A DNA stretch of 13,316 bases from contig JAQWAN010000023.1 in assembly GCA_028707655.1 (NCBI GenBank), forward strand, positions 1 to 13,316. The letters are read 5' to 3'. A model generated the notes under the pieces. The model was not told the origin of the DNA and made no database searches. It worked only from the letters and a program-made list of their open reading frames with translations. The position numbers and the translations under genes were made by a program. This document shows positions 1-6,993 of this stretch, one piece after another (within the stretch, counting starts at the first letter, position 1; each line of letters opens with the position of its first letter). The stretch is from Bacteroidaceae bacterium. Its GTDB lineage: Bacteria; Bacteroidota; Bacteroidia; Bacteroidales; Bacteroidaceae.

Positions 1-1465
1 CATTCATAATTTTGACACGCTCCAATGTATCTACATCACTATGTATATAGTTACAACGAATAGCATGGTTCAGCAGATATTCAGTGAGTTCCTCTGCCAT
101 ACGTTTGGTTAGTGTCGTTACAAGGGTTCGTTCTCCTAGTTCAATACGTTTTTGAATCTCCTCCATCAGATCATCAATCTGATTCATACTTGGTCTAATC
201 TCTATAATCGGATCCAACAGTCCTGTAGGGCGAATTACCTGCTCTACAATAACGCCTTCACTCTTTTGTAACTCGTAATTAGCTGGGGTGGCACTAACAT
301 ATATAATTTGTGGGGTGATGGCTTCGAACTCCTCAAATTTTAATGGCCGATTATCGAGTGCAGCTGGTAATCTAAAGCCATAATTTACCAAGTTTGTTTT
401 TCTGGCTTTATCTCCACCATACATCGCTCCAATCTGTGGAATACTTACATGACTCTCGTCTACAATCATCAAGAAATCATCTGGGAAGAAATCGAGTAAA
501 CAGTAGGGCCGTGTACCCTCTTCTCGTCCATCAAAATAGCGAGAGTAGTTCTCAATACCGGAGCAATGGCCCAATTCGCGCATCATCTCCATATCATAGG
601 TCACCCGCTCATAAATCCGTTTTGCCTCATAGTATTTGCCCATTTCTTCAAAATAGTGTACTTGTGCCGTTAAATCATCTTCAATCTGATGGATGGCTTG
701 CAGCGTACTCTCTTTGGTGGTCATAAATAGATTGGCTGGATATATCTTATAGCCTGTAAAGCTACCTGTTTTTCTTCCAGATAGTGGGTCAATTTCTGCT
801 ATCTCCTCAATCTCATCTCCCCAAAATACCACACGTAGAATTTGGTCCGTATAGGCCAGAGAGATATCCACTGTTTCCCCTTTTACCCTAAAGTTACCCC
901 TTACTAGATTAACGTCGTTTCGGTTGTAAAGACTATCTACGAGTTGGCGTAAAAAAACATTTCGGTCTAGCTTATCCCCCTGTGCAATGTGGATCACATT
1001 CTTGTAAAAATCAGATGGGTTTCCCATACCGTAGATACAAGATACAGAGGAGATAACCACAACATCTGTTCTGCCCGATAGGAGCGAAGAGGTGGTAGCT
1101 AATCGGAGTTTATCAATCTCTTCATTAATGGCTAAATCTTTTTCAATATAGGTGTCAGAAGAGGGCATATAGGCCTCTGGTTGATAGTAGTCATAATAAG
1201 AAACATAGTATTCTACTGCATTGTTTGGGAAGTAATTTTTAAACTCCGAATAAAGTTGTGCAGCAAGTGTTTTGTTATGACTTAGTATTAAGGTTGGTTT
1301 ATTACAATTCTTAATGACATTTGCCATTGTAAATGTTTTTCCAGATCCCGTTACCCCCAACAACGTTTGAGCTGGGATACCATCGCGCACACCAGCCGTA
1401 AGTTGTTTGATTGCTTCAGGTTGGTCTCCAGTAGGAGTATAATCAGAGATGAGTTCAAAATCCAT
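1..1465 (-). CDS. uvrB: UvrABC system protein B (excinuclease ABC subunit B), N-terminal 488 residues, cut by the left edge
   Basis: UvrB is the damage-verifying helicase-like subunit of nucleotide excision repair. UvrA loads it onto DNA, and it then recruits UvrC for incision. Reading the minus strand from ATG at 1463-1465 gives MDFELISDYTPTGDQPEAIK, the usual UvrB opening. Walker A GVTGSGKT is at residues 37-44. It is followed by the tyrosine-rich beta-hairpin region (YYVSYYDYYQPEAYMPSSD), which wedges between DNA strands. The Walker B/DEAH-like motif DESH is at residues 336-339. The visible end reads HSDVDTLERVKIMN, within helicase domain 2. The family is usually about 670-680 residues, so roughly the last 190, including the UvrC-contacting UVR motif, lie outside the window. 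No frameshift is seen. An ATG nine bases upstream is followed at once by a stop, so the start is secure. The gene is divergent from bamD. Confidence 0.97.
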   Translation of the reverse strand, partial: MDFELISDYTPTGDQPEAIKQLTAGVRDGIPAQTLLGVTGSGKTFTMANVIKNCNKPTLILSHNKTLAAQLYSEFKNYFPNNAVEYYVSYYDYYQPEAYMPSSDTYIEKDLAINEEIDKLRLATTSSLLSGRTDVVVISSVSCIYGMGNPSDFYKNVIHIAQGDKLDRNVFLRQLVDSLYNRNDVNLVRGNFRVKGETVDISLAYTDQILRVVFWGDEIEEIAEIDPLSGRKTGSFTGYKIYPANLFMTTKESTLQAIHQIEDDLTAQVHYFEEMGKYYEAKRIYERVTYDMEMMRELGHCSGIENYSRYFDGREEGTRPYCLLDFFPDDFLMIVDESHVSIPQIGAMYGGDKARKTNLVNYGFRLPAALDNRPLKFEEFEAITPQIIYVSATPANYELQKSEGVIVEQVIRPTGLLDPIIEIRPSMNQIDDLMEEIQKRIELGERTLVTTLTKRMAEELTEYLLNHAIRCNYIHSDVDTLERVKIMN

Positions 1466-1486
1466 TGCTTACATAAAATTTAAATA

Positions 1487-1494
1487 CAAAGTTA
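1487..1494 (-). promoter_or_regulatory. Candidate -7 box for uvrB
   Basis: The minus strand reads TAACTTTG, a full match to the Bacteroidetes -7 consensus TAnnTTTG, about 22 bases before the uvrB ATG. No TTG (-33) element stands about 20 bases further upstream, so this is a partial promoter match. A second full match, TACTTTTG, lies at 1559-1566 on the same strand and also lacks a -33 partner. Either box, or both, could serve uvrB. TTTG is frequent in such AT-rich DNA, so confidence is limited. Confidence 0.35.
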
Positions 1495-1598
1495 CATAAA
1501 ACATTGTGTGTTTCTTCTATTTAGCGTTTAAATAGTTTATATTTGTACCCAGAATTAGCAAAAGTACGTACTAATTAGTATTAAATCACCCGGAATAA

Positions 1599-1629
1599 TT
1601 GCATGATTCAATAGATATCCGTAATTTTG
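1599..1629 (+). promoter_or_regulatory. Promoter of the bamD-rpoZ operon (Bacteroidetes type)
   Basis: A TTG at 1599-1601 (-33 element) and TAATTTTG at 1622-1629 (a full match to TAnnTTTG, the -7 element) are separated by 20 bases, the spacing expected for the Bacteroidetes primary sigma factor. Transcription would start near 1635, giving a leader of only about 14 bases before the bamD ATG at 1649. Another TAnnTTTG match at 1538-1545 has no properly placed -33 element and is less likely. Confidence 0.7.
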
Positions 1630-1648
1630 CACCATTATTTAAATAAGC

Positions 1649-2455
1649 ATGAAGAAAAACAATCTATTCCTAGTACTATTAGTGCTCCTACTCAGTTCGT
1701 GTATGGAGTACAGTCGTGTATTAAAGAGCACAGATTACGAATACAAGTATGAAGCTGCAAAGGAATACTTTGTCAATCAGAAATATTCAAAGACGGCCCC
1801 ATTATTGGAAGAACTTATCACCGTGTTTAAAGGAACCGATAAGGCAGAAGAGTCTTTGTACATGTTAGCCATGTGTTATTATGAGCAGGGCGACTATACC
1901 AATTCTTCTAGTTATTTTACCACCTATTTCACCACCTATCCTCGTGGAAAATATAGTGAAGAGGCCAGATTTCGTTCAGCCTTAGCACTTTATAATGATT
2001 CTCCAGAGCCTGCTTTAGATCAATCGGTAACGTATGAATCTATTCAGCAGATGCAAATTTTTATAGATTATTATCCCAATTCAAAATATCGTAAACAAGC
2101 CGATGATATCCTTTTAGATCTACAGAACAAGTTGGTAGAAAAAGAATATGAGGCTGCAAAATTGTATTATGATTTAGGTAACTATATGGGTAATAATTAT
2201 CGCTCTTGTATTACAACAGCTCAGAACGCCATTAATGAATATCCTTATGCCAATGCGAGAAGAGAAGATTTATCTTTCTTAATTCTTCGTGCTAAGTTTG
2301 ATATGGCAAGGAACAGTGTAGTTGCTAAAAAAGAGGAACGTTTTCGGGATACATTGGACGAGTACTATTCATTTATAAATGAATATCCTAAAACAAAGTA
2401 TGCTGATGAAGTGCAAAAGATTTTTGAGATAGCAAAAAAGAAAGTTAAAGATTAA
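1649..2455 (+). CDS. bamD: Outer membrane protein assembly lipoprotein BamD (YfiO family)
   Basis: BamD is the essential lipoprotein partner of BamA in the complex that inserts beta-barrel proteins into the outer membrane. The 268-residue product starts with a lipoprotein signal peptide: a lysine-rich N-terminus, a leucine/valine core, and the lipobox LLSSC with acylated Cys18. The rest is alpha-helical tetratricopeptide-like repeat sequence, including YEAAKEYFVNQKYSKTAPLL near 35-54, KAEESLYMLAMCYYEQGDYT near 65-84, and later repeats ending EYYSFINEYPKTKYADEVQK. The NYMGNNYRSCITTAQNAINE segment near 178-197 is characteristic of the Bacteroidetes branch as I recall it. The length fits the family. 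It is first in an operon, 16 bases upstream of the omega-like gene, behind its own promoter. Confidence 0.93.
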   Translation: MKKNNLFLVLLVLLLSSCMEYSRVLKSTDYEYKYEAAKEYFVNQKYSKTAPLLEELITVFKGTDKAEESLYMLAMCYYEQGDYTNSSSYFTTYFTTYPRGKYSEEARFRSALALYNDSPEPALDQSVTYESIQQMQIFIDYYPNSKYRKQADDILLDLQNKLVEKEYEAAKLYYDLGNYMGNNYRSCITTAQNAINEYPYANARREDLSFLILRAKFDMARNSVVAKKEERFRDTLDEYYSFINEYPKTKYADEVQKIFEIAKKKVKD

Positions 2456-2471
2456 ATAGTAAAACAGAATT

Positions 2472-2801
2472 ATGGATTACAAAAAAACAAATGCTCCTAC
2501 TACTACCATCACCCGTAATATGATGGAAATCTGTGCCGATACGATGAATATATATGAAACAGTGTCCATTATCGGCAAGCGTTCTAATCAGGTAGCAGCA
2601 GAGATCAAGACAGATTTATCCAAGAAGTTGCAAGAATTTGCTTCTTATAGTGATAGTCTAGAAGAGGTATTTGAAAATCGTGAGCAGATTGAGATTTCTC
2701 GTTTTTATGAGAAATTACCAAAATCAACCTTGATAGCTACGCAAGAGTATATTGAAAACAAGGTCTATTACAGAAATCCAGCGAAGGAAGACGTGTTATA
2801 G
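2472..2801 (+). CDS. rpoZ: DNA-directed RNA polymerase omega subunit (RpoZ-like, Bacteroidetes form)
   Basis: The 109-residue soluble product begins MDYKKTNAPTTTITRNMMEI. Its core NIYETVSIIGKRSNQVAAEI (about 27-46) followed by KTDLSKKLQEFA resembles the omega fold, which clamps the C-terminus of RpoC and aids RNA polymerase assembly. The C-terminal half, from about residue 60 (EEVFENREQIEISRFYEKLP onward), is an acidic extension that I recall from Bacteroidetes homologues annotated as omega but not from the shorter proteobacterial protein. It lies 16 bases after bamD, presumably co-transcribed, and is followed directly by a terminator hairpin. The assignment rests on recalled family resemblance and gene order. 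Sequence similarity to classical omega is weak, so a functional caveat remains. Confidence 0.78.
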   Translation: MDYKKTNAPTTTITRNMMEICADTMNIYETVSIIGKRSNQVAAEIKTDLSKKLQEFASYSDSLEEVFENREQIEISRFYEKLPKSTLIATQEYIENKVYYRNPAKEDVL

Positions 2802-2823
2802 TTGAGAAGACTTAAAATAAACT

Positions 2824-2855
2824 AAAGGCCGTTTTGCATAAAATCGGCCTTTTTT
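2824..2855 (+). terminator. Intrinsic terminator after the bamD-rpoZ operon
   Basis: AAAGGCCG at 2824-2831 pairs perfectly with CGGCCTTT at 2845-2852. After one T-T mismatch, TTT (2833-2835) can pair with AAA (2841-2843), leaving a small loop. The strand ends in a run of six T (2850-2855). It starts 23 bases after the rpoZ stop. The downstream ATG is only 17 bases beyond the T-run, which leaves no room for a complete promoter between them. Confidence 0.85.
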
Positions 2856-2872
2856 AATCCAGAAGAATTATT

Positions 2873-3331
2873 ATGTTACAGCGTATACAATCCGTTTATC
2901 TAGGTATAGCAGTTGCCCTATTGCTTACCACCATTTTTTTACCTGTTGGCCAGTTTATTTCTGCTGATGGTGCCACCTTTATCTTTACTAATTTAGGTGT
3001 TGATTTGCCTAACGATGCAGGTAGAGACCTTGCTCCTTGGGGCATGTTTGCTCTATTACTTTTTACTGCTATCATCTCGTTGGCTACTATCTTTTTATAT
3101 ACCAACCGTATACTACAAATACGAATGACTCTTTTCTCCTGTATCTTATTGGTGGGATATTATTTGATGTTTTTATTCTTTACCTATATCTTACAAGAAA
3201 AGTATCAAGCCTCCTATAGCCTTTCTTGGGCCCTATCTCTACCGTTGGTAGCACTTGTGTTGCAGTATTTAGCTCTTCGTGCTATTGGTCGTGATGAAGC
3301 TATGGTTCGTGCAGCTGATAGAATTCGCTAA
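2873..3331 (+). CDS. DUF4293-family four-helix membrane protein, function unknown
   Basis: The 152-residue product begins MLQRIQSVYLGIAVALLLTT and ends GRDEAMVRAADRIR, both diagnostic as I recall for the Bacteroidetes DUF4293 family. Four hydrophobic segments are visible: about 7-25, 57-76, 86-107 and 120-138. Between the first two is a soluble loop of about 30 residues (SADGATFIFTNLGVDLPNDA and on). The charged C-terminal tail would be cytoplasmic if the N-terminus is. No catalytic motif is evident and no function is known to me. The bamD - rpoZ-like - DUF4293 order appears conserved in Bacteroidales, which suggests a housekeeping envelope role, but that is inference. It is bracketed by terminator hairpins on both sides, and no promoter of its own is visible immediately upstream. 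Confidence 0.88.
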   Translation: MLQRIQSVYLGIAVALLLTTIFLPVGQFISADGATFIFTNLGVDLPNDAGRDLAPWGMFALLLFTAIISLATIFLYTNRILQIRMTLFSCILLVGYYLMFLFFTYILQEKYQASYSLSWALSLPLVALVLQYLALRAIGRDEAMVRAADRIR

Positions 3332-3352
3332 TGATTTAAACCAAATAGAACT

Positions 3353-3387
3353 AAAGCTGCTTACCATTGGTATGCAGCTTTTTTTTA
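3353..3387 (+). terminator. Intrinsic terminator after the DUF4293 gene
   Basis: AAAGCTGC at 3353-3360 pairs with GCAGCTTT at 3374-3381. After one mismatch, TACC (3362-3365) pairs with GGTA (3369-3372) around a three-base ATT loop. A run of eight T follows (3379-3386). This is a strong hairpin. Its T-run ends only ten bases before the ATG of the acyltransferase gene. Confidence 0.87.
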
Positions 3388-3396
3388 TATAGACGT

Positions 3397-4440
3397 ATGA
3401 AAAAGCAGGTGATAGTTGATGTAGCCAAATCAATAGGTATTGTGCTTGTTGTGCTTGGTCATGCGCTACCAGAGGGTTATATACACCAGCTGATTTATAG
3501 CTTTCATATGCCCTTATTCTTTTTTTTGTCGGGCTATTTTTTCTCGTCTACCTATTTTAAAGAAAAAGTATTGTTCTTAAAGAAACGGTTAAAACGGCTC
3601 TATCTTCCCTTTTTGCTCTTTTCTGCCTGCTTCCTTCTCCTTCATAATCTGTTTTTAAAGTGGCATTTTTATGCTGCAGATCAAGTGGACTATTCCCTTT
3701 CTGAAACCCTGCATGCTTTTTTGCTGACTGCTACACGTATGTCGGTAACAGAGCCTTTGCTTGCTGTTTATTGGTTTCTGAAAGATCTATTGATAGCCTC
3801 CTGTTTAGTCCTTTTCTTGCTTGCTTTTGTCCGGAGTCTCTGGAAGAATAAGTGGGGTGAGTGGGGAGTATTACTGTTATTGCTGTGCCTCTCTCTCTTG
3901 GTCGATAAATGGGGCCCTGCTATCGGCGTTTATTCGCATACCCTGTTGGCTGCTGCCTATTATCTGTTTGGTTATCGGTATAAAAAGATGCAAATATCTT
4001 TCTATCATGGTGGTAGTTCCCTCTTACTGAGCACCTTTATTCTATGCCTTTGGGTATACTGTTGTGGGGAGCCATTTTCTAACGGAATGTTGGGCCTTTC
4101 TCCAACTATGTTGCCACTTTATTTTCTAGCCTCATTAGTCGGCATTTATACCCTTCTTGGGTGGTCTGCTCTGCTATCTAGATCTTCTTTAGCAGCTTGT
4201 TTCTGCTATGTAGGGCAGCGTACCCTATGGGTATTCACCCTTCATCTGTTGGCTTTTAAGCTCGTCTCTTTTGGGATATTACTTCTCTATCAGCTACCTC
4301 TAACTCGTTTGTCAGAAGGGCCGATACTGCATGTTATAGGTATAACGTTTTGGTGGGCTTATCTCGTAGCAGGTGTCTGCTTACCATTGTTTGTTCTCTT
4401 CTTGTTTCGTTCTATTGGCTTAAATCGAATAGGAAGGTAG
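3397..4440 (+). CDS. Membrane acyltransferase (acyltransferase family 3 / fucose 4-O-acetylase-like)
   Basis: The product is a 347-residue polytopic membrane protein. The opening is typical of family 3 acyltransferases: DVAKSIGIVLVVLGHALPEG with the conserved His22, then IHQLIYSFHMPLFFFLSGYF with His37. A basic patch follows (KKRLKRLYLPF) before a series of hydrophobic segments to the C-terminus, about ten in all. Such enzymes move acetyl or other acyl groups across the inner membrane onto surface glycans, lipopolysaccharide or peptidoglycan. The substrate cannot be told from sequence. The ATG at 3397 was chosen because an in-frame TTG at 3367 lies inside the upstream terminator hairpin. The 3' end overlaps the convergent barrel gene by 29 bases. 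Leucine codons CTT, CTG and CTC appear more often here than in the TTA-rich neighbours, so separate acquisition is possible. Confidence 0.85.
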   Translation: MKKQVIVDVAKSIGIVLVVLGHALPEGYIHQLIYSFHMPLFFFLSGYFFSSTYFKEKVLFLKKRLKRLYLPFLLFSACFLLLHNLFLKWHFYAADQVDYSLSETLHAFLLTATRMSVTEPLLAVYWFLKDLLIASCLVLFLLAFVRSLWKNKWGEWGVLLLLLCLSLLVDKWGPAIGVYSHTLLAAAYYLFGYRYKKMQISFYHGGSSLLLSTFILCLWVYCCGEPFSNGMLGLSPTMLPLYFLASLVGIYTLLGWSALLSRSSLAACFCYVGQRTLWVFTLHLLAFKLVSFGILLLYQLPLTRLSEGPILHVIGITFWWAYLVAGVCLPLFVLFLFRSIGLNRIGR

Positions 4441-5083
4441 CTTTTATGGTCATGGTGGTATGTCCCGATCGGTCAAAATAATTGCTGCTGCCGCTCTCAT
4501 AGAAATCAGATAGACCGTAGTAGTATCTACCCTCTAGTAAGAAATTGCCGGCACCTGTTTTAATCTCCACTCCTGCGCCTGCAATAATGCCATAGTCAAA
4601 TCGATTGTCTACCAATTTGCCATATTGCTCTCCGCTCACATCCGTCCAATCTCCTTTTTTCACCTCTTTCTCACTGAGTAAGAGGTTTATCTCCGGTCCT
4701 GCATTGATGAAAAACTGTGCCCCTCTTTTTTCTTTACCAAAAGCAGCATGAAACAAAAAAGGGATCTCTAAATAGTTCATCTTCCGACTATAAGAGTAGA
4801 CACGTTCTGTATCATCCTCTTGCCATCCACGTTGTGTAAAGTTTAGTTCCAGTTGTGTACCACAAATCATAGAGAAATATTTCTCTGAAATATAGCGAAC
4901 CGTAAGGCCAAGAGTAGGGGTATTATAGCTTTTCTGTTTAATAGAGGGGGTAAAAGAAACTTTATTCATTCCTACTCCTCCATTAACACCAACCGCCCAA
5001 TTGTTTTTCATCTCTCCCAATTGTGCATGGAGTGTATGGCAGCTAATGATTAGTAGTAAGTAGACCAGTGCTCGTTTATACAT
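4412..5083 (-). CDS. Small outer-membrane beta-barrel protein (porin-like, PorT-type family)
   Basis: The product is 223 residues. The N-terminus MYKRALVYLLLIISCHTLHA followed by Q is a signal peptide probably cleaved near residue 21. The cysteine in IISC could mimic a lipobox, but a barrel is unlikely to be a lipoprotein. The mature part alternates hydrophobic and polar residues in short glycine/aromatic strands: WAVGVNGGVGMNKVSF, TPTLGLTVRYISEKYFSM, GTQLELNFTQRGW, FFINAGPEINLLLSEKE, YGIIAGAGVEIKTGAGNFLL, GRYYYGLSDF. The C-terminal strand is TMTIKATFLFDLSQ. This fits the Bacteroidetes eight-to-ten-strand OMP_b-brl family; individual function is unknown. Its ATG overlaps the stop of the upstream LysM gene (TAATG), so the two are translated as a coupled pair. 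There is no gap at the convergent end and no obvious terminator. Confidence 0.82.
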   Translation of the reverse strand: MYKRALVYLLLIISCHTLHAQLGEMKNNWAVGVNGGVGMNKVSFTPSIKQKSYNTPTLGLTVRYISEKYFSMICGTQLELNFTQRGWQEDDTERVYSYSRKMNYLEIPFLFHAAFGKEKRGAQFFINAGPEINLLLSEKEVKKGDWTDVSGEQYGKLVDNRFDYGIIAGAGVEIKTGAGNFLLEGRYYYGLSDFYESGSSNYFDRSGHTTMTIKATFLFDLSQ

Positions 5084-6876
5084 TATTCAAAATTTAGTTT
5101 TTTAATTTCAAAATCACGTGTAAAATTGATAAAGAACTCTTTTTTGTTTACAAATCCGCCCCAATTGTCTACTCTAATAAACTTGAATCCTGTTTGTACT
5201 GGCGATACCTTTATACGATTGATATTATCCTCTAAATGATTGCCAAAGGTACTTAGCCCCTTTAGGAAATAATAGGTCACATCAAAGCCTAGCATACCAA
5301 ATTTGGGGTAAGTGTTCATCATCTCTCTGCCATACCAATTTCGGTAGAGTGATGTAAATTGTTTAGCACTAGGGTAGAGGTGGTTCGTATAAAAAGAGGA
5401 ATAGAAAAAAGTACCAATATCGTAATAAAGAGAAAGATATTCCATTGTATAGGTTTGCCATTCTGGATAGCCAAACAGACGAATATAAAGGTCGGGATAG
5501 GTCTGTATGAGGGAGGTGATATGTGGCATTAAACCTGTGATAGCCACTTCTGAGGCTGAAACGGGAATAAAAATATTCTCTTTGTTTTCTATAAGCGATG
5601 CTACATATTGTTCGTCAGTAGCCTGGGTAGGCAGTGTGCAATAGGGAATGTTCAGCTTATCGAGTTCAACCTTTAGCCCATTTGTGAACTCCTGTTTTTC
5701 TTTTTTATCATCCGAGGATTCTATAAAAATCACATTCGCATTGGTAAAGCGTCTAGTAAAATGTTCATATACCTCAGAGTATAGATACGATTGTGGGGTA
5801 TTGATGATATAGATATAGGGATTAGAAAACACGTTTCTATCTTTCGATGAAAAAGGAATAACGAGTCGTGTCTTTGTCTTTTTTGCAAAATGAGCAAGCT
5901 CGTCAATATGTTTGCTGTACAATGGACCAAAAATGATATCCATATTTTCCATTTCTGGTTTAGACAAGATAGGCGTTAGTGTAGAATCTGCTGGCCCAGA
6001 ATCGTAGGTGTATAAATCTACTGAAACCCCCTCCTGCTTTAAACTATCTAATGCAATTAGACAGCCTTCATAATATTCCATCATGCGAGGAACCTCTCTG
6101 CTACCATACTCATCGTCGAGCAAGAATGGTAGTATAATAGCTGCTTGGATGCGATTAATCTTTTTGGGGTTTTTTTGATATTGACCAAAGAGTTCTGCAT
6201 TGGTAGGTGCTTTAACCACCACCTTTTTTTCTGCAGCTGCCTTTTTCTCTTGATGAAAAGGGATACAAAGATATTTGCCCTTTTTTAATCCACTTCTTAT
6301 TTCTGGATTAGCTGCGTATAATTCAGCGGGTGTGATGCCATATTTTTTACAAATCTTTGCTACCTTATCTCGTCTTTTTATCTTATGCATCTCTCTGCAA
6401 AGTGGCTTTCCATCTTTTACGGGTTCCTCCTTTTTGGGAGCAACCTTTACAGGCTTTTGACTTGTTCTTTTTCCTGTGGGTATAGCTATAACCTGGTTTA
6501 CCTTAAAGTTACTAGCACTAAGTCCTGGGTTGGCTTCGCAGATGGCTTGTGCCGATAATTGATATTTTTGAGTTAGCTGATAAAGCGTTTCTCCTGCTTG
6601 TATGGTATGAAATCGCTTAGATTGATCCGTTGTCTCCTGATGTGGAATACGTAGTGAATTGCCCGCTAAAATCTTATTCTCGATAGTGGGATTTAGACGT
6701 AATATATCTTGTTGACTCACATGATACATAGATGCAATCGAGTAAATATTCTCTCCTTTTTTAATGGTATGTAAAAAATAGGAGTGCTGTTTGCTAGTTG
6801 TGTTTTGAGCAAAAGTAGTCAAAGAGAAGAAACAAACCGAGAGGAGTAGGATAGATAAGGATCTTACTATTTTCAT
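5083..6876 (-). CDS. Periplasmic protein with three LysM domains fused to a type I periplasmic-binding-protein fold
   Basis: The product is 597 residues. Signal peptide MKIVRSLSILLLSVCFFSLT-TFAQ spans 1-24. LysM 1 is about 35-78 (HTIKKGENIYSIASMYHVSQ), LysM 2 about 89-133 (HTIQAGETLYQLTQKYQLSA), and a more divergent, basic, cysteine-containing LysM 3 about 164-206. A Lys/Pro/Ala-rich linker precedes a domain at about 243-595 with hallmarks of leucine-binding-type proteins: AAIILPFLLDD, MEYYEGCLIALDSLKQEG, MDIIFGPLYSKHIDELAHFA and LVIPFSSKD. LysM binds peptidoglycan glycan strands. The fused domain suggests ligand sensing or a regulatory, LpoA-like role at the cell wall, which is inference. 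The start at 6876 was preferred over the in-frame ATG at 6936 because it begins the signal peptide directly and because a -7 box at 6909-6916 lies downstream of 6936. It is coupled to the barrel gene by a one-base overlap. Confidence 0.88.
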   Translation of the reverse strand: MKIVRSLSILLLSVCFFSLTTFAQNTTSKQHSYFLHTIKKGENIYSIASMYHVSQQDILRLNPTIENKILAGNSLRIPHQETTDQSKRFHTIQAGETLYQLTQKYQLSAQAICEANPGLSASNFKVNQVIAIPTGKRTSQKPVKVAPKKEEPVKDGKPLCREMHKIKRRDKVAKICKKYGITPAELYAANPEIRSGLKKGKYLCIPFHQEKKAAAEKKVVVKAPTNAELFGQYQKNPKKINRIQAAIILPFLLDDEYGSREVPRMMEYYEGCLIALDSLKQEGVSVDLYTYDSGPADSTLTPILSKPEMENMDIIFGPLYSKHIDELAHFAKKTKTRLVIPFSSKDRNVFSNPYIYIINTPQSYLYSEVYEHFTRRFTNANVIFIESSDDKKEKQEFTNGLKVELDKLNIPYCTLPTQATDEQYVASLIENKENIFIPVSASEVAITGLMPHITSLIQTYPDLYIRLFGYPEWQTYTMEYLSLYYDIGTFFYSSFYTNHLYPSAKQFTSLYRNWYGREMMNTYPKFGMLGFDVTYYFLKGLSTFGNHLEDNINRIKVSPVQTGFKFIRVDNWGGFVNKKEFFINFTRDFEIKKLNFE

Positions 6877-6908
6877 TTTTTTATAGGGGTCAAAATGTTT
6901 ATACCTCG

Positions 6909-6916
6909 CAAAGATA
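6909..6916 (-). promoter_or_regulatory. Candidate -7 box for the LysM-barrel operon
   Basis: The minus strand reads TATCTTTG, a full TAnnTTTG match, 32 bases before the chosen ATG at 6876. No clear TTG sits about 20 bases further upstream. Its position inside the longer reading frame starting at 6936 argues for the shorter protein. Confidence 0.45.
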
Positions 6917-6993
6917 AGAAAAAGTTGTTGATACATCTGTTATATGTTATGAAATTATAGGCCGATTAATGTGAATATTTCGTTTGGAAACAT

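Noticed and set aside
394..726. Open frame of 110 codons on the plus strand
   Set aside because: It is antisense to uvrB, whose protein is recognisable throughout. The translated frame resembles no family and has no signal or promoter.
3367..3396. TTG start adding ten residues to the acyltransferase
   Set aside because: The TTG lies in the loop of the upstream terminator hairpin, and the added residues are not typical of the family. The ATG at 3397 gives the usual N-terminus.
3358..4390. Shared 13-base string CTGCTTACCATTG near 3357-3369 and near 4378-4390
   Set aside because: It is a single short match in low-complexity DNA with no flanking similarity. One copy is part of the terminator, so chance is the simplest explanation.
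6877..6936. Longer start for the LysM protein
   Set aside because: It would place 20 polar or charged residues before the signal peptide, and a -7 box at 6909-6916 lies inside this stretch.
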